64,000 nucleotides of DNA from Escallonia rubra. Its lineage: Eukaryota; Streptophyta; Magnoliopsida; Escalloniales; Escalloniaceae. A model generated the notes under the pieces. The model was given only the letters and a program-made list of their open reading frames with translations, was not told the origin of the DNA and did no database searches. Made by a program: the position numbers and the translations under genes. Below are positions 47,985 through 57,722 of this stretch, piece by piece; the first letter of the stretch is position 1, and every line of letters starts with the position of its first letter. The stretch is from NCBI GenBank assembly GCA_033065855.1, contig JAVXUO010000015.1, positions 40,221 through 104,220 of the forward strand, in the 5' to 3' direction.

Positions 47985-48065
47985 GGGTAAATTACACTAA
48001 AATCTCCTGAGGTTTTACATAATTACACTCCACTGTCTCTATCTTAAAAAATTACACTCCACTCA
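47985..48065. repeat. MULE-2 left terminal inverted repeat
   Basis: Pairs with 55410-55490; the outermost 18 bases are identical. Confidence 0.9.
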
Positions 48066-48314
48066 AAAAATAACTTTTTCTCTTACGGTGTTAACGGTGC
48101 AATGCAAAAAGACATGAATACCCTCAGACAGTTTTCTTGGGATTTTGGAGGGAAAACCTGTTCTTGGGAATTGGAGGGAAACTTCTTCTCGGGAAGGAGG
48201 AAAAACAGGTTGGCAGAGAAGGAGGTAGATAGGGGGTCACTGTGCGATCAGGGGAAGGGAAGCCTAGAAAAAAATCAGAGCCAAACATTTCACAACCCTA
48301 ATCTCATAAAAAAA

Positions 48315-48480
48315 GACGACGCAACCACTTCCGGTGTACCTGTGCTGCGGGACGACGCAACCACTTCCGGTGTACCTGTGCTGCGGGACGACGCAACCAC
48401 TTCCGGTGTACCTGTGCTGCGGGACGACGCAACACTTCCGGTGTACCTGTGCTGCGGGATGACGCAACCACTTCCGGCTC
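48315..48480. repeat. 36-bp tandem repeat, 4.7 copies
   Basis: The unit begins GACGACGCAACCACTTCCGG. Copies start at 48315, 48351, 48387, 48423 and 48458. One base is missing in the fourth copy. In one plus-strand frame it would encode repeats of DDATTSGVPVLR, but the fourth copy breaks the frame. It is taken as leader sequence rather than a gene. Confidence 0.95.
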
Positions 48481-48596
48481 TCTGCTTGAAGGTATGTTTC
48501 CCTAACTCCTTCATGTCTTTCACGTTTTACTCGTTGTTTCCCATTTCTGATCTTTCTTCTTTTGCATGATTTCCGTAGTTGATAGCATAATGTAAC

Positions 48597-51000
48597 CCGT
48601 AATTGGGCCCTGATTTCTGCCCAAATTCACGTAGACACATTTTGAACCCTAATTGGACCATTATTGAACCAATTGAACTCTAATTGAACCATAATTGTCA
48701 CGCCCCCGACCCGGAGGCGGACCTACACAGACTATTTCAAAATATTCCTGCTTACTAGAAATATAATACCCAAGCATTTACCAAGAACATAACCTCAAGA
48801 GATAATCAGACCTCTAAATTATATCTAAAATCAAAGACATTCAAGTTCTTCATCAACGTCTAATAATTGCAGCGAAAGTTTGATAACAATAATCACTTCC
48901 CAAACATTGGGGTTATCAAAAGCTACTTAATCAAACTATTACAAGTTCTTATTTTCAAGACATTAAAAAGAGTCTACAATTAAAGAGCAACCCTGACTCA
49001 TGCTTATAGATAACTCCTCTACTGATGTCTCAGCTTAACTAACTGCAATGGGGTGAAATAGGGGGGTGAGCACAAAGCCCAGTAAAGATCACACGCACAC
49101 ACCCACGGAGTACAACGCTGGTATCCAATAATATATAGCTGAGTCCAAACAAAGCATATGAAAACGAAAGTGCAAAGACGATTAAAAATCTTAGCACGAC
49201 AAATAATCTCACTTCGGAATATCTAACCCATTAAAGATCAAATCACAAAGTCAAAGTCAAAGGAACGTAGTCGAATAATTGAACTAATAATCAAATACGA
49301 TACAATCACGTAGTACGTAACTGTAAAACACGTTAACCTAAGCACGTGAATGTTCTAAGTTCAAAGTTTGCATACCGGTAGCAATTGCCATATCATGTCA
49401 TGACATCACGTTAACTAAAGTACGTGAAGGTTCTAAACATTAGTTCAATTCAATGGGAGTCCAATGAACATCAAATAATCTCAAAAGTATCGAACCCACA
49501 AAGTATCCCATCGTCGAATTTCAAAAAGAATGACTAAATAATTTTAGAAAATACTCAATATTAGACTTAAGTCGAAGAGGATGGAGAGACGAATTCAATG
49601 AAAACAGAATCAGTTGAATCCGAATCCATATGATGTCAATATGAGCAAATAAAGAAGTTGAGTGCCAAAAAGAATTAAACAAACAAGACCCAATGGAAAA
49701 GGTGACATGTGGCCTGCCACGTAGGCAGATCCACACGCCTAGGAAAGGCTGGAAAGTTGAAGTAAAATGGATTTCACCATACTTTTCTAAGCACGTCCAT
49801 GCCATGGTGCTGCATACATGCATCGGTAACTTTTGAATCAGAGAAGAAAAAGGATAAGTAGACGAACTGTTCATGCAACAAATTCACAGAAGCCGGGTAT
49901 CTAAAATAGAAAATAAAGAGCAGGACAAAAACAAGTCTGACAGTACGTTTTGCACATAATTCAATGAGTACAGTAGAAATCCAGTAACCACAACGGAATT
50001 CCAAACCAATAATTAATACGAATTTGACACCACTATCGATCTAAAGAGTAAATATTGTGTATGAAACTCTTACCTCAATTCACGCTATAAGATTCGTAAA
50101 GTTACGTAACCTTCCGAAAGTATCAAACCTAATTGATAAAATCAACCACTAAGATTAAAATCTTCAAATAAATTCTATTTTGATTAACGTTTATGATCCA
50201 TCACTTACCAATTGTGAGTAGAAGATTGAAATCCTCAAGCCCTAATTTTCTATTTCTTCTCCTATCTCTGAAAGACTCAAACTCAATTTAACGACACAAC
50301 CTACTCCGTCTTTTTATTTTTCTAAACTCGGTAAATTACTTAAAAGATCCCTAAAGATATGTCATTATTTATTCAAAAGTATTCCAAAATATTATTAAAA
50401 CTACACAAGTGGCCCCAAAAATTAAAATAATTAACTATATTTTATTTGGGGTCTTACAATAATTGAACCGTAATGTAACCAATTGAACCCTAATTAGACT
50501 CTAATTGAACCAATTGAACTCTAATTGAACTGTAATGTAACCAATTTAACCCTAATTGAACCAATTGAAATCTAATTAAAAAAATTGAACCCTAATTGAA
50601 CCAATTGAACCCTAATTGGACCCTAATGGAACCGTAATTGAACCGTAATGTAACCAATTGAACCGTAATTGAACCAATTGAACTCTAATTGAACAAATTG
50701 AACCCTAATTAGACCCTAATTGAACCCTAATTGAACAAATTGACCCTAATTGAACCAATTGAACTCTAATTGAACAAATTGAACCCTAATTGAACTTTAA
50801 TTGAACAAATTGAACCAATTAAACTCTAATTGAACAAATTGAACCCTAATTGGACCCTAATTGAACCCTAATTGACCAATTGAACCCTAATTGAACCAAT
50901 TAAACTCTAATTGAACAAATTGAACCCTAATTGAACCAATTGAATATCCTAATTCACTTAGCCCCAGCTGATGAACCCTAAATTGAATGCCCTAATTGTA
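48597..51000. repeat. AATTGAACCCTAATTGAACC minisatellite, interrupted by a solo LTR
   Basis: Irregular tandem copies of AATTGAACCCTAATTGAACC and close variants occupy 48597-48695 and 50459-51000. The LTR at 48696-50458 inserted within the array. It ends 40 bases before the transposase ATG, so it lies in the leader or its intron. Confidence 0.93.
48696..50458. mobile_element. Solo LTR (1.76 kb) in the MULE-2 minisatellite
   Basis: It begins TGTCACGCCCCCGACCCGG and ends GGGGTCTTACA. The 5-bp duplication ATAAT flanks it at 48691-48695 and 50459-50463. It has no coding domain. The ends resemble those of plant Ty3/Gypsy LTRs; it is a different family from the 3.5-kb LTR in the LINE. Confidence 0.92.
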
Positions 51001-51042
51001 GCCCTAATTTAACCCCCTAATTATTTTTCCTTGTACTACAGA

Positions 51043-53698
51043 ATGGGCACTGAAAGGATATATGAACTGAGGGTCCACTACTGTAACATTGTTGATAGCA
51101 TAGCTGATGTGGATCCTGACAGATACAGCTATATGGATCTGTTTACCGATGTAAATGATCTTATGTTAAAAGACACCCCCTCTAGTTTAGGTATAGTTAT
51201 TGCCATATACTACACTTTGGCTGGAACCAATGTCAGGTAAGAAATAACATCTAATAAGTCCTTACTTGACATGTTTGCGCTGTATGAGAATTCAGAGGAG
51301 ATTCATGTGTTCTTAGAAACTGTTGGGGCAGAACCTACAGTAGTTAGTTATCCAGAACCAAATGTAGAGGCAGCTAGAAATGACAGTAGACCTGGGACTA
51401 GTAGGGCACCTGAGAGTGAGAGTGAAGATGGCAGTGATGAGGAGTTGCACCACACTAGTGATGATTCTGATTCTGATTCTGAGGATAATGATTGGGAAGT
51501 AAGGGAAGAATTAAGTGAGACTGATGAAGAGGCAAGTGATGAAGAGCCTGTGACAGAGGATGATCAATTAAGTGAAGATGAGTTGTCCAACTGTGATGAT
51601 GAAGATAAAAACCCTATGTACAAGAGTGATGATAACTTGGATGTTGAAGCAGTAAATGTAGACAAATATATGAGGGGAGAGCTATTTGAACATAGGCTAG
51701 GTGAAACTATTTAACTATACAAGGGTTTGTTGTTTGGAGATGTCAATCATTTTAGGAATACTCTGAGGGATTATTGTATTCAGACTGGGTTTAAGCTTGT
51801 CAGAGATAGGAATGAAAAGAACAGGGTTGTTGCCCACTGTGGCAATCCTGGATGTAATTGGAGGATATTTGCATCACCTATTCCTGATGGGAAAACTTAC
51901 AAAATCAAGAGCTTAGGTCCTGAACATTCTTGTGTACGGGGCAATACTAACAACGAGGCCAATTCCACTTGGATTGCACATAAGCTGCTTGGGCACATTA
52001 GGGGAAATCATGATATTACCATAGATGGGCTGCAAGAGCTTTTGCTAGAAAACTATGGTGTAGAGGCCCATAAAATGTAGTTGTACATGGCAAAAAAAGA
52101 AGACACTAGAAAAGATTGAGGGGTCTCATGCTGAGTCATATAAAAAGCTGTGGATGTATGGGCATGAGGTGATGAAGACTAACCCTGGGAGCTTGTTCAA
52201 GCTTGAAACTCAAAGAGTTCAACCTAACCTGGATTTGCCTCACTTCCATAGGCTGTTCTTTTCATTTGTAGCTGTGCAAAATGGCTTTAAGGATGGTTGT
52301 AGGCCATTTCTTACAGTTGATGGATGCCATCTTAAAGGGCCTTATGGAGGTGTATTATTGTCTGTTTTTGGTTTAGATGGGAACAATGGGTTATTCCCTA
52401 TGGGATTTGCTGTTGTTGAGAGTGAGAACACACAGAGTTGGAGGTTTTTCCTACATCACCTTTATACCATCATAGGTGATGGTCCTGATCCAAAGCCATG
52501 GGTGATCATGTCTGATGGACAAAAGGGTATTGAGATTGCCCTAGCAGACATTATACCCCATGCAACTCATAGAAGGTGTTGTAGGCATCTTTTCTGCAAT
52601 TTTAGGTATAGATACCCTGGCAAGAAGCTTAAAAGCTATTTTTGGTCTGCTGCCAAGGCATACAATGTGGATGACTTTAAGCTAGCTATGAGACAGATGG
52701 AAGACTTGTCACCAGAAGCAGCTGAGTGGTTAAAAGGTCATAAAGTAGAGAGCTGGGCTAGGTATACATTTGACCCTGCTGTTAAGAATGAGCAGGTAAC
52801 CAGTAATGTGGTGGAGTCCTTCAACAACTGGCTAGGGAAATTGAGGGGAAACCTGTGCTATCCATGATTGATCATATTAGAACTAGGCTGATGGTAAAGG
52901 TACATGAAAGGTTTGAAAAGGCTGCTTCTTGGGAAGAAGTAGTAACTCCAAGGATAATGAAGAAATGCAAACTGGCAGTTGCTGAATCTAGGTGCTGTAA
53001 AATAGTCATGGGTGCTGGGGGTACAGAGTTTGAGGTATCTGACCTTGGGAAGGTGCATGTTGTGAACTTAGTGAGGAGAAGTTGTTGTTGTAGGGTTTGG
53101 GATCTTACATGCATACGTTGCAAGCATGCATCAGCATGCATCAACACCAGGAGAATGAATGAGTTTGCTTTTGTGGATAAATGCTACAGCAGGGATACTT
53201 ATTTGAAAACTTATGGTCATGTTATGCACCCACTGCATGATGAGACCCACTGGGAGCCAGCTCCAGGGGATCCTTTGCAACCTCCCCCTTTTAGGAGGTT
53301 GCCTGGAAGGCCAAGAAAGGAAAGGAAGAGGGCAGCTGATGAACCTACTAGGGAAGGAAAAAGGTCATGCACTCTGAAGTGTGGAAATTGTAAGCAATTT
53401 GGGCATAATAAAAGGACCTGCCAACGGGCACCAGTGGGAAGCAATAGAAATGCCAATGCTGCAAGACCAGTGAGGAGGGGGAGGCAAGGTAGGGGCAATC
53501 AAGGCAGAGGTAGTGAAGCTGGGTGCAGTCAGATTGGGTGCAGCCAAGTTAGCATGAATGAGCAGGTAACCACTTATTTCTTTTAGTTGTTTTTCAGACT
53601 TTAACTTATTATTTTTTTCCTCAAGTTTTCCCAATCTGTTTTTTTTTTAACAGGGAGGACCTGAGGTGGTGGCTCAAACCCAGGAGTCACAGCCTTAA
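51043..53698 (+). pseudogene. MuDR-type MULE transposase, decayed
   Basis: The ATG at 51043 follows a splice acceptor (TACTACAG). Order: an N-terminal region ending near 51237; a very acidic Ser/Glu/Asp linker (51310-51650); a MuDR-type DNA-binding domain (LLFGDVNHFRNTLRDYCIQ); the MULE transposase domain (FLTVDGCHLKGPYGGVLL, WVIMSDGQKGIEIALA, CCRHLFCNF, VVESFNNW); a SWIM finger (CCCRVWDLTCIRCKHASACI); and a CCHC knuckle CGNCKQFGHNKRTC. A last intron (53566-53653) leads to the terminus ending TQESQP. Lesions are in-frame TAA at 51238, TAA at 51712, TAG at 52078, one extra A in the A-run near 52093-52099 and one lost base near 52850. Restored reading requires all five, so it is non-functional. 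Confidence 0.9.
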
Positions 53699-54480
53699 AG
53701 CTGCAGAGAAGGGTAAGGGTATTTGTAGATATGAAATGACTTTTGTGAAGCTGTGAATGAAGATTATTTTGTGAAGCTAGTTGAAGACAGATTGAAGATT
53801 ATTTTGTGAAGCTAACTGAAGATATTGTGAAGATTATTTTGTGAAGCTGAATGAAGAAATTGTGAATACCTTGTGACTGCATACAAGTTTTTGAAGTTGA
53901 AGTCCAAGGAATATGTTAGCTTTAGGTCCCAAATATGTTGACAGACAATGTGTACACTTTGTAAAGTTTAGGTTACAGTCAACACATGCACAAGTTTGGA
54001 TTATGTAAGCTTAGATCTTGGGGATGATGTAAACTGTCTATTTTTGGATAATGAAACCATGGTTGTATTAAATCTCAGTGCTTTTTGTAATTTACCAATT
54101 AGTTTGTGTGCACACTGCAGTTTGGTGCAATGTGTTTGTGCATTTGATTTGTTGCACTTGGTTGTCTTCATTTGGTCTGTTGCATTGAGTTTATGCAGTG
54201 TGTTGCAGTACAGCAGTGGGTTGCACTGTGTTGGTGCATACTGCTGTGGTGGTGCATTTTGTTTATGGAGTTGGTTGCAATATGTTGGTGATACCCTGGC
54301 ATGATTTGGTGCAGGTTCATAGTGTGCACACTTAGTGCAGTGTCCCAAATATGTTGACAGTTGTTTTGAGCAGTTTGTTTGTTCACTAGTTTTGAGCAGG
54401 GTGTTTGATCATGTCCTGATTTGCTGTTTTTCAGCAATGTCACTCCAATTCAACCATTCATGCATCATATTCATCCACAG
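53699..54480. repeat. Repeat-rich spacer between the MULE-2 genes
   Basis: At 53740-53870 about three copies of GAAGATTATTTTGTGAAGCT are spaced by roughly 45 bases. From 54100 to 54330 TTGGTGCA/TTGGTTGCA/TTGCA words recur irregularly. Open frames here on both strands are unconvincing. Confidence 0.6.
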
Positions 54481-54499
54481 CATGTCATGCGCAAAAATA

Positions 54500-54565
54500 G
54501 TTACTTTTAAAATTACACAGAACTCCCATGAGGTTTGCATTAATTACACTGAGCTCCCATGACGA
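54500..54565. repeat. Internal TIR-like sequence in MULE-2
   Basis: AATTACAC, then CCCATGAGGTTTGCATTAAT and TTACACTGAGCTCCCATGA, resemble the terminal repeat segment that reads AATTACACTCC...CCCTGAGGTTTGTACCC inwards from the right end. It sits between the transposase and the GRF gene. Confidence 0.6.
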
Positions 54566-54718
54566 AAAAGATCAGAGAAGGCCATACAGAGAGAACCCTA
54601 GAAAATCACATTCATTCACCTTCTTCATACAAAGTCATTACAAAATATTACAAAAGAGCTCTGGAAAGGAAAATGAAGCCCACATTACTTGCAGTACATA
54701 AACACACACCCAAATTCC

Positions 54719-55141
54719 TCATTTGCGGACAACAAAAAACATCACCATAATACACATCCATGAGGAAATTAGAGAAGAAATAACCAACAACTTCAGCATT
54801 GCCTGATTAGCTTCAATCAACTGTAATTTTTGACTGGTTACAACTTCATTTCCATAAAAAAATTGCATATTTTCCGCTTCATTGATCTTGGGCCTTTGAA
54901 TCTCTTCAGAAAACTCAGATGAGCATTTCATTGACCTTCCACGTGGCTTCATTGTTGCTCTATCAGGTGTGCACCAACTGAACATTCTACATCCACTTCT
55001 TGCACAAGTGCAGAACAACTTACCTTTACTTGGCTTCTCATCAGATTCAACAATCCTCAAGTTTGCCCTCTTTCTACACCAACAATTCTTGTACCTAAAC
55101 CTTAGATCCAACCACTCTTCACTACTTTCTGACCAAGACAT
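54719..55141 (-). CDS. GRF-type zinc finger protein with C-terminal membrane segment (MULE-2 accessory)
   Basis: The frame of 140 residues starts MSWSESSEEWLDLRFRYKNC. Residues about 20-58 look like a GRF zinc finger: CWC (20-22), then KLFCTC and GCRMFSWC, the usual C-x-C...F-x-C...C-x(2)-F-x-W pattern. A Lys/Glu-rich middle (about 65-110) could form a short coiled coil. Residues about 114-137 (LLVISSLISSWMCIMVMFFVV) form one hydrophobic span that would anchor it in a membrane. Small plant proteins of this finger-coil-anchor layout (At4g04775-like, by memory) are common around MULEs. It is convergent with the transposase. No lesion is seen, in contrast to the ruined transposase. A role in transposition is inference only. 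Confidence 0.75.
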   Translation of the reverse strand: MSWSESSEEWLDLRFRYKNCWCRKRANLRIVESDEKPSKGKLFCTCARSGCRMFSWCTPDRATMKPRGRSMKCSSEFSEEIQRPKINEAENMQFFYGNEVVTSQKLQLIEANQAMLKLLVISSLISSWMCIMVMFFVVRK

Positions 55142-55409
55142 TGTTACCCCTTAAATTGATGGGTCTGATTTTACTTTGGGGATAAGGGTGCACGAGGAGA
55201 AGGTGGAGGAAGGGAAGAAGCAGCTGTGGAGTTGGCTGCAATTTTATAAAACACAACATTACAAGAAGACCACACATGTGTATAGAGAACAAAAGGGGGG
55301 TATTTTGGGTATGAAAATTGCATAAATGAGTGTGTCAGGGAATCTTTTCACGGAGTTGGACGGGCCGTTAAATCTGTGTAGTTGTGTGTAATGCGGGTAC
55401 AAACCTCAG

Positions 55410-55490
55410 GGGTCGGAGTGTAATTTTTAAAGATAGCGGTAGTGGAGTGTAATTACGTAAAACCTCAGGGGGTTTTAGTGTAATTTACCC
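55410..55490. repeat. MULE-2 right terminal inverted repeat
   Basis: Mirror of 47985-48065. Confidence 0.9.
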
Positions 55491-55499
55491 TACATCTAA
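55491..55499. repeat. MULE-2 target-site duplication, right copy
   Basis: TACATCTAA, identical to 47976-47984. Confidence 0.95.
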
Positions 55500-57722
55500 A
55501 ACCACCATCTTACTAGCTCAAGGTAAGACTAGTCCTAAACTCAAAGCATATATTGATTTTTTTTTCAAAACAATGTACAGTGTTAAAAACATGTGGAACA
55601 ATTATTCCCAAAAAAAATATTACTTCGGCCTAAAACTTTTTAAATAATAGAGATATCCTGAAGATATATGAATTTAATAACCAAGTATGACTGTATTGTC
55701 CCCTATTGTGGAGATACTTTCATGCCAACTACTAGGTCATCTCTCTAACAATAAATATCTCAAAGAAAGTCAATTATTGGTCTCAGTACCATGTATGAGC
55801 AGTGATGATCAACAAGTTAGCTAAGTTACATAGTTGATAGTTAATCTAAATGGCTCGACTTCAGTTAGTGGCAGTTCTCCGAGGTTTGCATTTTAGAGTC
55901 TAAAATCCAAAATCGAGCGTTTTTTAACTTAAGGACTCAAAATCATCCCAAAGCTACCGATGGACACTAAGCGGATGGTACAGTGACAATATGAAGATTG
56001 AATGTTGATCGTTGCAATAGTTTTGATATTTTCCGAACTAAATGAAACCAATTGTATCATTAATTTTTTTTTATTTATGTCCCTTGGTTAGTTGGGATAC
56101 TATCCCTAAACTCCTTCACTTTAAAGGGAAATCTGATGTGTATTCGCCGATTATGTACATATCACGTACGTCATTTCACCTGACAGTGTACAAAAGGAGG
56201 TAAAAGCTTTTATAAGATGGCTAATTTTACTCTTTGTTTATCTTGAATTTTTCATTCAGCCATCCCACATCTTCCTTTTCTTTCTTTCTCTCTTTCCAAT
56301 AAAACGCCAACCCCCCCCCCCCCCCCTCATTCCCTGGTTCTTCCCTCTTCAAGTCTAACACCATCACCCACCATAGCCATGACACCACCCCTACACCACC
56401 AACCAAATCCTCGGACACATACATCCTAACATTCAGAGCAATAGAAAGATCTGAACACATTGACACCACCACCAACAATCCGAAGACACATACACCTACA
56501 CATTCACAAACATAAAGAGGTGTGCGCACCCACACACAAGCACGCAAAAATCTGGCCACATGCGCACACACACACACTCACCCATGCGGGTGCACGTACG
56601 AATCTGCACGCACACACTCGCACACATGCAAAGATCTGAACAAACACGCACGCATATATCTAATGTGTGTTGTGTGGTGTGTGGCTGTCTGTCTGTTTGT
56701 GTATGTGTGCATGTGCCTGTATATGTGTGTGTTTCTGTAGATTTGTGCGTGTGTGTCTATGTCGAAGAAAGCGGAGGGAATACGAGGATGTGGGTAAAAT
56801 ACGTATACGAAACTTGTGCGTATTTAAATAGCTGACGTGTGAAAGATCATGTATTGGTTATTTGAAAAGATGGTATGCAGTCAAGTAAAAAATGTATAGA
56901 GTACACACGCTATATATCTATTAACAATTTTTTAGATACCAGAGTGACAAGTAGCATTTTAAAACCGATGGAGTTGACCGAGATTGCCCCTCAACCTCAA
57001 GGGGTTTAAGGACATTATCCCTTATTCTCATCATGAACCTTATCCGAATCTTTGTTTGTGGATACGAAAGATGGGCCCACGACCTAGTAATAATTGACCG
57101 GTACAGGGAGAGTTTTGTGCAGGAGGGGAATCGAGGAAAAGAGAATATTTGAGTTCCGAACACCCATATTTACCATAAGATCGGCTCTTATTTCCCATAT
57201 CACATATTCCATAAAACGTTTATATAATTTTGTTTATCGGGCCTTTACATCGTTAAATGTTCAGTTTAAGTCTTATTTTTTGTCGGTAAAATCTGGCAGC
57301 AAATCACCTGCACCAGAGCTAACAGAAATCGACTTCTTAATGGCATTACCAAAGATAAAAAAATAGGATTGTTCATTTAACTTTTTCTTATAGTTACAAA
57401 GTTGATTTTCAGTGACACTTGTGATGACAAATTGGCTGATACTGCCAGTGTCACCAACACAGTTTGGTGCAAAAAAAGTATCCATTTACCTCTCAATTTC
57501 TAACCTCTAACCAACCTGGCCTAAATACAGACAATTCTCTGATCTGCCAATCCTCTCCCTCTCTCATTATCTGTGTGTCTACCAAGAGTTTCTAACAGAA
57601 AAAAGGGCATGTTTTCTACCGCTGGACTTGAATGGCTAGGAAGCAACTTGTCCTCCTTATTTTTCTGCTGCATTACACCATGTCAAGAAATCATTCCACC
57701 CCCCACCTCCTCTTAGTGCTCT
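55500..57722. other. Intergenic and probable 5' region of the small host gene
   Basis: A run of 16 C lies at 56311-56326. From 56515 to 56760 the sequence passes from CACACACA/GCACAC words to GTGTGTGT words, a loose inverted microsatellite pair. Open frames in both are compositional. The last 200 bases (57540-57722) are C/T-rich (CCAATCCTCTCCCTCTCTC) and read like a plant 5' UTR. Confidence 0.45.

Larger units (their letters stand above)
47985..55490 (+). mobile_element. MULE-2: MuDR-type Mutator-like element with GRF-finger accessory gene
   Basis: The ends are GGGTAAATTACACTAAAA on the left and the same word, read inwards, on the right. About 80 bases are shared as inverted repeats before divergence (both then have CCTGAGGTTTTAC and AATTACACTCCACT). 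The perfect 9-bp duplication TACATCTAA flanks it. It is 7,506 bp long, of which 1,763 are a later solo LTR. Contents left to right: a 36-bp repeat, a minisatellite, a decayed MuDR-type transposase (plus strand), a repeat-rich spacer and an intact-looking GRF-finger/membrane protein gene (minus strand). It sits between SF3B6 and the next host gene. Confidence 0.95.

Noticed and set aside
48315-48480. A CRISPR-like array
   Set aside because: The repeats are directly adjacent without unique spacers, in a plant genome context.
48102-48569. A gene with 12-residue repeats (DDATTSGVPVLR)
   Set aside because: The 36-bp repeat loses frame in its fourth copy, and there is no recognisable domain; position fits MULE-2 leader sequence.
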